This document shows positions 1 through 5,976 of a stretch of DNA of 6,668 bases, in pieces. The notes under the pieces were generated by a model. That model had not been told where the DNA came from, ran no database searches, and saw only the letters and a program-made list of their open reading frames with translations. How positions within the stretch are numbered: the first letter of the stretch is position 1; each line of letters begins with the position of its first letter. The stretch is taken from positions 1 through 6,668 of the forward strand of contig CALANC010000105.1 in NCBI GenBank assembly GCA_937925895.1, given 5' to 3'. A program made the position numbers and the translations under genes. The DNA comes from an uncultured Desulfobacterales bacterium. Lineage in GTDB: Bacteria; Desulfobacterota; Desulfobacteria; Desulfobacterales; UBA11574.

Positions 1-223
1 TAATCAGACTTACAAAAACTTTGATATCTTGCAAGTATCTATTTTCACATGAAATTGAGATACGGCATAGAGGTATCACAAAAATGATGCCCATTGATTT
101 TTTATGACAACTTGCCATAAAATCATTTTTTTTCATACCAAATTGTTGTGATATCCATTCGATATCAAAGAATCAGTATCAGGTGATACTTGCAAGATAT
201 CAAAGTTTTTGTAAGTCTGATTA
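1..223. repeat. MITE-like long inverted-repeat element with 39-bp perfect terminal repeats
   Basis: Positions 1-39 (starting TAATCAGACTTACAAAAACT) are the exact reverse complement of 185-223 (ending GTAAGTCTGATTA). The interior continues the symmetry: TATCACAA at 74-81 pairs with TTGTGATA at 146-153, and AAAATGAT at 81-88 pairs with ATCATTTT at 122-129. The whole stretch could therefore fold into one long interrupted hairpin. There is no ORF inside. Long terminal inverted repeats, short length and no transposase are typical of a non-autonomous transposable element (MITE). The left arm begins at the first base of the window, so the true left end and any target-site duplication cannot be seen. 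On the right the flank reads TTATCGGTATT. It could instead be a structured RNA or the end of a larger element. Confidence 0.7.
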
Positions 224-796
224 TTATCGGTATTCTCAATTATCAAAAGTTTGAAGGCTGAAAGCCGGAACACAACATATTGTACCCGCCTTATTTATTT
301 CAATTGACGAATATTGGTCGAAATCCACACTTTTTTTGATTTGAACAACTTGGCACTTTCCAAGAGTGTGCACTCCTTCACCATTTAAGAATCATGCAGT
401 CTTGAATTCATGTCCATTTTAGTATAATGAATCAAATCTTTACGTTCCAAAGTTACAGTTTCAATCAATCACCTCCCACCTTTCCATTGATGCATTCCAG
501 CCGCAACTGCCACAATGTGGTCATAACTGTTTAAAATAATAAATAAAATTGTGCAATCTACCTCACAATTACACTTGCTTATTATGAATTAATATGCATA
601 TAAAAGTCCTTCAAACGATTTAACTGTTTAATATCCATTTGTTTGGTGTCATACTTATTTAAGTCGTTATGATTTTTGCTTGTTTTTTAATAAAATTTGT
701 TGAATGTGGAGCGGATTCTGGTTTCAGATATTGTTTAATTGTGCGGAGACTGAGCTGAATGGAAATTCTAAAAATCCTACCATGATTGCCAATTAT
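224..796. other. AT-rich intergenic DNA, no convincing gene
   Basis: No long ORF is present on either strand. The stretch holds only short structures: a hairpin CTTGG/CCAAG at 349-364; a 7-bp inverted repeat AATTGTG (547-553)/CACAATT (564-570); an imperfect palindrome at 577-597; a 10-bp direct repeat AACTGTTTAA at 525-534 and 622-631; and AACGATTTAA (614-623) facing TTAAGTCGTT (659-668) with one mismatch. On the minus strand, very short ORFs at 582-638 and 385-468 read like plausible peptides but are too short to call. The region could be a graveyard of a small gene cassette between two mobile-like repeats, but the sequence does not prove that. Confidence 0.5.
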
Positions 797-1000
797 TAGA
801 AACCATTTCAAAACTTACCGGCAAGTAATTTTTGAGTCTATTCCCGAAAAGCGCTTAGCGAAGCGTAATATTTGGTGCTGTTTTATGGCGATAGCCAGAG
901 TTTTGCAAATATAGCCACGCTGTAAGCGTAATAAATTCAAGAGCTTAGCGCTATGTAAAAGTCTCAACCCAACGAACAGGCGGTTTTGAAATGGTTCCTA
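797..1000. repeat. Second MITE-like palindromic element, about 204 bp
   Basis: TAGAAACCATTTCAAAAC at 797-814 faces GTTTTGAAATGGTTCCTA at 983-1000, an 18-bp inverted repeat with one mismatch. Inside, short GC-rich motifs recur: GCTTAGCG at 853-860 and 943-950, and AAGCGTAATA at 861-870 and 924-933. Each sits in or near a small hairpin (CGCTT/AAGCG around 852-865; ACGCT/AGCGT around 917-929). The element contains no ORF. The terminal inverted repeats plus repeated internal hairpins fit a small non-autonomous mobile or REP-like repeat family. It is unrelated in sequence to the element at 1-223. No clear target-site duplication was found next to the arms. Confidence 0.6.
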
Positions 1001-1036
1001 TCGTTATTCATTATTGGGATTAAGCAATTATTTCAA

Positions 1037-1067
1037 ATGACAGGTCCAATCTGGTGAAAAGTATAGA
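1037..1067 (+). promoter_or_regulatory. Weak candidate promoter for the FadL-family gene
   Basis: ATGACA at 1037-1042 matches a -35 box at 5 of 6 positions, and TATAGA at 1062-1067 matches a -10 box at 4 of 6. The spacer of 19 bp is longer than optimal, which would suit a weak promoter needing an activator. A start near 1074 would leave a leader of about 60 nt containing the palindromes at 1071-1126. In DNA this AT-rich, chance matches are common. Confidence 0.25.
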
Positions 1068-1070
1068 CGG

Positions 1071-1118
1071 TAATTAGCGGGCCCATTAATTAAAAAAATA
1101 CACAATTACTAATGGACC
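1071..1118. promoter_or_regulatory. Operator-like palindrome cluster upstream of the FadL-family gene
   Basis: TAATTA (1071-1076) and TAATTA (1087-1092) flank a central GGGCCC (1079-1084), giving a 22-bp near-palindrome with 9 of 11 paired positions. Its GGCCCATTA half (1080-1088) faces TAATGGACC (1110-1118), the reverse complement of GGTCCATTA, as an inverted repeat with one mismatch. A further GGTCCAAT lies at 1043-1050. The cluster ends 17 bp before the start codon. Repeated GGYCCAWT half-sites there are compatible with a transcription-factor operator, or with a leader hairpin. The regulator is unknown. Confidence 0.4.
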
Positions 1119-1135
1119 AATTAATTTTCTGAATT

Positions 1136-2410
1136 ATGAACTTGACCAAGTTTGAACAGCAGAATAACCTGCCACCACTAAAAGAATGGGCTTTAATAAT
1201 AGTACTCAGCCTATCTTTTTTTATACCAAACTTCTCTTTTGCAGGGACTCAGGTTCACGGAGCAAAGGCTGCCGGCATGGGAACCGCTTTTGTCGGTATA
1301 GCGGACGACCCCTCTGCAATATTGCACAACCCGGCAGGACTGACACAAGTCAGCGGCACAAATATGTATGGTGGAGTAACCGCAGTTATCCCCTCCACAA
1401 AATATACCAGTCCCTCGGGGGAGTCCGAAGAAACAGACTTCAGGGTCTTTTTCCCGCCACATTTTTATATATCATCTGATTTCGGTATGGAAAAGATCGT
1501 CTTGGGCTTGGGGATTTTTTCCCCGTTTGGTATCGGCGGCCGGTACTGGAGTGAAGATGGTCTGACGAGATATCTGTCCACTGAAAGCACGATTGCAACA
1601 ATTAGCGTCAACCCGACATTGGCTTGGCAGGTCACCCCCAGGGTGTCAGTAGGGTTTGGAGTTTATTACCTCCATTCTCTCAACACTGCAGAAAAAATGG
1701 TTGATCAATCTATGTTCGGTGCAGGAGACGGCAAGTCCAGCCTCGAAGCTGATGGGGGCGGATGGGGGTATAATCTGGGGATCTTGGTTGCACCATTTGA
1801 AAAGCTCAGCCTTGGTTTTGCCTTTCGGAGCAACGTGAGCGTTGACCAGAAAGGAGACACCGAGCTCGAGAATATTGCTCCTGCCCTCCAACCGCTGTTT
1901 GGCGGCTCTCAGTATAAGACAGGTGTTGAAACTACCGTCGATTTACCAGAAATCCTCAGTTTTGGGATAGCCTACAAAGCAACCACCAAACTGACTTTGG
2001 CATTTGACGTTGAGTGGTTGAAGTGGTCAAGGTTCGACCAGCAGATTCTTAACTTTGAACAGGAAGTTCCCGCTGCCGGGTTTTCTGATATTTTAATAGA
2101 TTTTGACTGGGATGATCAATGGCTCATTAAATTCGGTTTAGAATACTATTTAAACGAAAAGTTCGCCCTAAGGACAGGATACGCATTTATTGAAACCCCT
2201 GTGCCTGAGCACACTTTGTCGCCCGCCAATCCGGATGCAGACGCGCACAATTTCAGCATAGGATTCGGGTACAAAACCGGTAAATGGGTTGTGGACGGTT
2301 TCTACAGTGCCGGTATTTACAAGGATAGGAACGTTAACAATAATATCTTGAGCGGCGAGTATAAAAATATCACCCATTCTATCGGGTTGAGTATCGGAAA
2401 CAGATTTTAA
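1136..2410 (+). CDS. FadL/OmpP1/TodX-family outer-membrane transporter of hydrophobic compounds
   Basis: This 424-aa protein has a Sec signal peptide: a short N-terminal segment, a hydrophobic stretch at about residues 18-35, and a probable cleavage after SFA (36). The mature N-terminus (GTQVHGAKAAGMGTAFVG) and ADDPSAILHNPAG at about 56-68, with the family's NPA motif at 65-67, match the plug region of FadL-type barrels. The rest alternates aromatic and polar residues as in beta strands and ends in a C-terminal Phe, the usual barrel-assembly signal. The length is typical of the family. FadL relatives carry long-chain fatty acids or aromatic hydrocarbons across the outer membrane; the substrate here cannot be read from sequence. 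An in-frame TGA at 1130-1132 makes this the first ATG. No clear Shine-Dalgarno precedes it, so translation may be weak. The next gene starts 15 bp downstream, suggesting an operon. Confidence 0.9.
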   Translation: MNLTKFEQQNNLPPLKEWALIIVLSLSFFIPNFSFAGTQVHGAKAAGMGTAFVGIADDPSAILHNPAGLTQVSGTNMYGGVTAVIPSTKYTSPSGESEETDFRVFFPPHFYISSDFGMEKIVLGLGIFSPFGIGGRYWSEDGLTRYLSTESTIATISVNPTLAWQVTPRVSVGFGVYYLHSLNTAEKMVDQSMFGAGDGKSSLEADGGGWGYNLGILVAPFEKLSLGFAFRSNVSVDQKGDTELENIAPALQPLFGGSQYKTGVETTVDLPEILSFGIAYKATTKLTLAFDVEWLKWSRFDQQILNFEQEVPAAGFSDILIDFDWDDQWLIKFGLEYYLNEKFALRTGYAFIETPVPEHTLSPANPDADAHNFSIGFGYKTGKWVVDGFYSAGIYKDRNVNNNILSGEYKNITHSIGLSIGNRF

Positions 2411-2425
2411 AATGTAAGCGGCAAA

Positions 2426-5400
2426 ATGAAAACTCCCCTAAATATCGCCAAAATCACGCCCCCGCGTTTGTCACAGGTCCTGGATCGCCATCGTCTTATC
2501 CGGCGACTGGAACAAAACCAGGACAAGAAGCTGATCCTCATTCTGGGTCAGGCCGCCCAGGGCAAATCCACCCTGGCTGCTTCTTATGTGCAAAGATCCA
2601 AGATTCTTTCAGCCTGGATAAACTTGAGCAAGGAAGAAGCCGATCCGGTCAATCTTTTTCAAGTATTGGTTCAATCCTTGCAATATGCTCTACCCGAAGT
2701 TGACCTTTCCGTTCTTTCCGGATATCCAGGCTTTAGCATGGGACCGCGGGAAGAGATTCACCTTTATCGGGACTGGGCACATGTTATTTTTGACCGCGTA
2801 CCTGTTGCGATTCAGATCTTTCTGGATGGGATGGATCGCCTCCCGGCCGATTCCCCTTCACTGCGCTTTCTTCAGGTCCTGCTCGAAAATATGCCACCTG
2901 AATCAGGCTTTATCATTCTTTCTAGAACGGTGCCATCTTTAGAGATCCAGCGGATGAAAATGAATCGAGAAGCAGTAATACTTAACAATAAAGAACTCGC
3001 TTTTACTGCGAATGAAGTTAGGACGTTTTTCCGAAAAACTAAAGGCATATCTTTTAACAGCTTGCAATTAAAAAAGATCCATCAGTCATCTGAGGGTTGG
3101 ATCGGCGGCTTAATCCTGATTTGTGAACATCTGGATCGATTGCCGGAAGAACAAAGAAATGGATACATTGCCGATATTACAGATGCGAAATTTAAAAAAG
3201 AAGTCTTTCAGTACTTCGAGGAAGAGGTTTTTTCGTTTCAGCCGGCTCAGATTCAAGAACTGCTGGTCAAATCATCCATTTTTGAAATCGTGAACCCTAA
3301 TCTATTACATGAATTTTGCACAGCGGAAAATGCCACAGAGATTCTCCAAGATTTTAGCCGCAGGAATCTTTTTGTCGTATCGTTTTATGAGAAGCAAAAG
3401 GGCTGGCTATTTCGATATCACCAATTGTTCAGGGATTTTCTTGAGGCCAAATTAGCATTACAGTTAGACAATGAAGCCAAGCTTAATTTATTTTTCAAGG
3501 CCGGTTCCCTATTAGAGCAGAAAGGGGATCTTGAAGAATCTGTAAAGTACTATTTGGAGGCCCAGGCATATCCGCGAGCAGCCGCTGTTATTGAACGCAT
3601 CGGCTTGGGTCTTTTGAAATTGGGTCGAACCAGCGATCTTTACCGATGGCTTCAAACCCTGCCCGAAGATTTAATCAAGAACAATGCGTGGCTACTGTTC
3701 TATCTTTTCATGACCAGACGATTCAAGGATGATTTTCAGGAAAATAAGTTCAGGCTATCCAAGGCTCTTGACCTTTTCGAAAAACAGCAGAATAAGAGCG
3801 GGCAAATCCTCTCATTGGTACATTTAAGCGAATTATTGACTTTTAGGGGACGAGATGTTTTCCTTTTGGATGATCTTTTCCTTAAGGCTGAAGCGCTGCT
3901 GCAATCACTAAGTCCCCTTCAGCACCCTTATGAAAGGACACACCTTTTGATGCACCTCGGAATGATGTATTATTACAGGAATGGCGACCTGCAAAAGGGC
4001 TGTCGGACCCTCCAGCAAGCATATTTGCTGGCCAAAGAAGTTGGGGATGTAATCCAGCAGATCAATATCCTGATCTCTTTTATGCAAGCTCTTGCCTGGT
4101 TGGGAGAGTTTTCTCAGGCTGATGAAATCCGCTCGAAAATTGAACCATTAATCGCTCAATCTGTTTATCCGGAATTACGAATATTCTATCTGATAATTTC
4201 TTGTCAGATGTCGATATTAAAGGGAGATCTTAAAAAAGCCCAGGAATTTTGTCATTTGGCCCAAACCGAAGCCGAAAAACATGGGATAAATTTTTTTTAT
4301 CATATAATACTGGTGAACGATTGTGTGTTGAATATCCAGCTTGAGCAATTCAAAAAAGCAGAAGAGATCAACGAACTTTTGTTAAATTCGATGGCACAAA
4401 TTGACAATAAAATAATACATATCGATACCTTTAATTCAATGGGGCACAATTTTTATTTTCGAGGCGATTTTCAAAAGGCTAAAAATACCATCGTCCAATC
4501 ATTGAAGACCATATCTTTATACAGATTACCTATAGAAATACAAATCAATATAGCAAAAATTTTGATGGCTCTGATTTCATCTCATCTTCAAGATGATAGC
4601 AAGGCCGAACAGGAGCTGGCAGAAGCCATAGGCCGCTTTAGGGGTATGTATTGGTATTTATTTTGGGTTCAAGCCCACTTTGCCATGGCGCTTTTAAAAT
4701 CAAGGCAGGCAAAGACCGATGAAGCGGTAAGCCATCTGAGGGCGGGCTTCGAAATCGCCCGGGAAAAAGGATATGTTCACTTTTTCATTCTAAAACGAGA
4801 AGATATAGTGGAGATTTGTACGCTTGCCATTGAATTGCAAATCAAGGGGGCTGAAGAATATGCCGCCCATCTTCTTACCACCCGCTTTGCTGAGCGGTCT
4901 GGGCCCGCAGTCGAGCGACTCTTGCAACACACCAAACCCAAAATTAGAAAAAAAGCCAAACAGATTGGACAGGCCATTTACCGTGCCGGCCTGTCTCGAA
5001 TCCGGATCAAGACCTTGGGAGGCTTTCGAGTGCTGCAAGATGATTTTCCGATCGAGGATAAAAAGTGGCAGGGCAATCAGCCCAAACGTCTGTTAAAGGC
5101 CATTATTGCCCATGGCTCCGAGAAGGTATCAAAGGAAGTCATCATCGAAGAGCTTTGGCCCGAAAGCCAACCTGAAGCAGTTGAAAAAAACTTCAAGGTC
5201 ACCCTTCACCGTTTGCGAAAAGCTCTGGAACCCAAAACGGACAGGACTTTAGGCTACGCCTATATCCAACTCAAAGATAAATTCATATCCCTGGACAAAG
5301 ACCTATGTTATGTGGATGTGGATGAATTTGTGTCTTTTTATGAAAAGGGAAAAAACATGGGGAAAAAAGGAGATGCCAAAGAGGCCCTTTCTCTGTACGA

Positions 5401-5758
5401 AGCGGCCGCAAAGCTCTATCAGGGAGATTTTCTGAAAGAGGATCTTTACGCACCATGGGCTGATATAAAAAGAGAAGAGCTGCGGATAAAATACATCGAT
5501 CTTTTGTACAAAACAGCCCAACTCTACGAGAGCCGCCGCGCCGCAAACAAAGCCATTGCCTGCTACAAAAAAGTTGTTCAGAGCGATCCTGTTTCAGAAA
5601 AGGCCTATCAGCGACTCATGACGCTCTATTCAAATCGCGGCATGCGAAGCGCCGCCTTAAAGGTCTATGAGGAATGCCGGCAAGCACTGCAAACCGGGCT
5701 TGACACGGAGCCTGATGAGGTAACGACTTCCATTTACAGGAAGGTCCTTGAAGCCTAA
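2426..5758 (+). CDS. STAND (MalT-like) ATPase fused to SARP-type winged helix and BTAD: large transcriptional activator
   Basis: This 1110-aa cytoplasmic regulator begins like MalT/LAL proteins (KITPPR near 9-14, then LDRHRLIRRLE). Walker A is GQAAQGKST (41-49) and Walker B is IFLDGMD (131-137). SRT at 166-168, EGWIGGL (223-229) and FRYHQLFRDFL (329-339) are further MalT-type landmarks. Residues of about 350-850 are helical with TPR-like units (for example EQKGDLEESVKYYLEAQ near 364-380 and later GDL/GDF-x-KA units). From about 858 an OmpR/SARP winged helix follows (IKTLGGFRV; EELWPES; LHRLRKAL), then a BTAD domain from about 961 (YVDVDEF; LYQGDFL; AAxKVYEECRQAL) to the end. MalT itself ends in a LuxR-type HTH; here a SARP module takes that place. 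STAND proteins couple ligand and nucleotide binding to oligomerisation. The ligand is unknown. The spacer to the transporter gene is 15 bp and the ribosome-binding site is weak, so translational coupling is possible. Confidence 0.92.
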   Translation: MKTPLNIAKITPPRLSQVLDRHRLIRRLEQNQDKKLILILGQAAQGKSTLAASYVQRSKILSAWINLSKEEADPVNLFQVLVQSLQYALPEVDLSVLSGYPGFSMGPREEIHLYRDWAHVIFDRVPVAIQIFLDGMDRLPADSPSLRFLQVLLENMPPESGFIILSRTVPSLEIQRMKMNREAVILNNKELAFTANEVRTFFRKTKGISFNSLQLKKIHQSSEGWIGGLILICEHLDRLPEEQRNGYIADITDAKFKKEVFQYFEEEVFSFQPAQIQELLVKSSIFEIVNPNLLHEFCTAENATEILQDFSRRNLFVVSFYEKQKGWLFRYHQLFRDFLEAKLALQLDNEAKLNLFFKAGSLLEQKGDLEESVKYYLEAQAYPRAAAVIERIGLGLLKLGRTSDLYRWLQTLPEDLIKNNAWLLFYLFMTRRFKDDFQENKFRLSKALDLFEKQQNKSGQILSLVHLSELLTFRGRDVFLLDDLFLKAEALLQSLSPLQHPYERTHLLMHLGMMYYYRNGDLQKGCRTLQQAYLLAKEVGDVIQQINILISFMQALAWLGEFSQADEIRSKIEPLIAQSVYPELRIFYLIISCQMSILKGDLKKAQEFCHLAQTEAEKHGINFFYHIILVNDCVLNIQLEQFKKAEEINELLLNSMAQIDNKIIHIDTFNSMGHNFYFRGDFQKAKNTIVQSLKTISLYRLPIEIQINIAKILMALISSHLQDDSKAEQELAEAIGRFRGMYWYLFWVQAHFAMALLKSRQAKTDEAVSHLRAGFEIAREKGYVHFFILKREDIVEICTLAIELQIKGAEEYAAHLLTTRFAERSGPAVERLLQHTKPKIRKKAKQIGQAIYRAGLSRIRIKTLGGFRVLQDDFPIEDKKWQGNQPKRLLKAIIAHGSEKVSKEVIIEELWPESQPEAVEKNFKVTLHRLRKALEPKTDRTLGYAYIQLKDKFISLDKDLCYVDVDEFVSFYEKGKNMGKKGDAKEALSLYEAAAKLYQGDFLKEDLYAPWADIKREELRIKYIDLLYKTAQLYESRRAANKAIACYKKVVQSDPVSEKAYQRLMTLYSNRGMRSAALKVYEECRQALQTGLDTEPDEVTTSIYRKVLEA

Positions 5759-5782
5759 CTCGTGTCCATCCATAAACCCCGA

Positions 5783-5801
5783 TTGTTTTAACAACTTTTT
5801 T
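5783..5801 (+). terminator. Weak candidate Rho-independent terminator
   Basis: TTGTT (5783-5787) and AACAA (5790-5794) can form a 5-bp stem with a two-base loop, followed after one base by six T. The stem is very AT-rich and short, so its strength is doubtful. Its position 25 bp after the stop codon of the large regulator gene is right for ending a transporter-regulator transcript. Confidence 0.3.
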
Positions 5802-5910
5802 AAAAAAAAATTAATATCAAAAAATATTCCTCGCGTCCAAAATATCCTTGATTGTTCATTTATATCATGTAGTTGACTTCATTTTATTATTGCGCATGCA
5901 ATATTTTCTT

Positions 5911-5932
5911 TTGTAACCTTCTTGTAACCTTC
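5911..5932 (+). promoter_or_regulatory. Tandem 11-bp direct repeat, candidate SARP/PhoB-type activator box
   Basis: TTGTAACCTTC occurs twice in perfect head-to-tail order at 5911-5921 and 5922-5932. OmpR/PhoB-family and SARP winged-helix proteins bind direct repeats with an 11-bp period, so that two monomers lie on the same helix face. The upstream gene encodes such a DNA-binding domain. The box starts 66 bp before the CsgD-like start codon and overlaps a possible -35. The assignment of the binding protein is inference; a chance duplication is possible. Confidence 0.5.
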
Positions 5933-5939
5933 CTATGAG
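5911..5939 (+). promoter_or_regulatory. Candidate promoter of the CsgD-like gene
   Basis: TTGTAA (5911-5916) as -35 and TATGAG (5934-5939) as -10 are separated by 17 bp, each matching consensus at 4 of 6 positions. Such an imperfect pair with a direct-repeat box over the -35 is typical of activator-dependent promoters. Transcription would start near 5946, giving a leader of about 30 nt. An alternative is TTGACT (5873-5878) with TGCAAT (5897-5902) at 18-bp spacing; in that case the direct repeat would lie downstream of the transcription start. Confidence 0.35.
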
Positions 5940-5956
5940 ATAAGGGATATGAGGTA
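5934..5956 (+). repeat. Direct repeat TATGAGRTA, possible second regulator site
   Basis: TATGAGATA (5934-5942) and TATGAGGTA (5948-5956) are 9-bp copies with one difference and a 14-bp period, lying between the 11-bp repeat and the ribosome-binding site. The core TGAGNTA resembles the 3' half of the published Escherichia coli CsgD consensus as I recall it (KGAGNKA), so autoregulation by the downstream protein is conceivable. A short hairpin GGATAT (5945-5950)/ATATCC (5959-5964) overlaps the second copy. Confidence 0.35.
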
Positions 5957-5964
5957 TTATATCC

Positions 5965-5969
5965 GAGGT
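5965..5969 (+). promoter_or_regulatory. Shine-Dalgarno for the CsgD-like gene
   Basis: GAGGT ends 7 bases before the ATG at 5977 and supports that start over the later in-frame ATG encoding Met10. It is the only clear ribosome-binding site among the three genes. Confidence 0.65.
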
Positions 5970-5976
5970 CATCAAC

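Noticed and set aside
385..468. Minus-strand 28-codon ORF starting TTG after a GGTGGGAGGT-like ribosome-binding site, preceded by another minus-strand reading frame ending at 469.
   Set aside because: The peptide looks plausible and the stop/start junction is operon-like, but it is very short, starts with TTG and matches nothing I recognise. At best it is a remnant of a small gene pair.
547..570. CRP/FNR-type site.
   Set aside because: The spacing between TGTG and CACA is longer than the 6-bp core gap of a CRP site, and no FNR-type TTGAT/ATCAA pattern is present.
582..638. Minus-strand 18-codon ORF (MDIKQLNRLKDFYMHINS).
   Set aside because: It has gene-like composition but is too short, with no ribosome-binding site checked beyond doubt and no recognisable family. 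Possibly the broken start of a lost gene.
797..1000. Integron attC site or CRISPR array.
   Set aside because: There are no attC core sites (GTTRRRY/RYYYAAC arrangement) at the ends and no regularly spaced repeats with unique spacers. Only terminal inverted repeats and two internal motif pairs are present.
4285..4301. T8 run inside the large regulator gene, within a GATAAA/TTTATC hairpin, as a phase-variation or slippage site.
   Set aside because: The reading frame is intact and domains on both sides are complete. One eight-base run in an AT-rich patch is not enough to claim switching.
4777..5546. Several minus-strand and alternative-frame ORFs of 66-90 codons across the winged-helix/BTAD coding region.
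   Set aside because: They are shadows of a strongly supported coding frame, with compositions unlike real proteins and no start signals.
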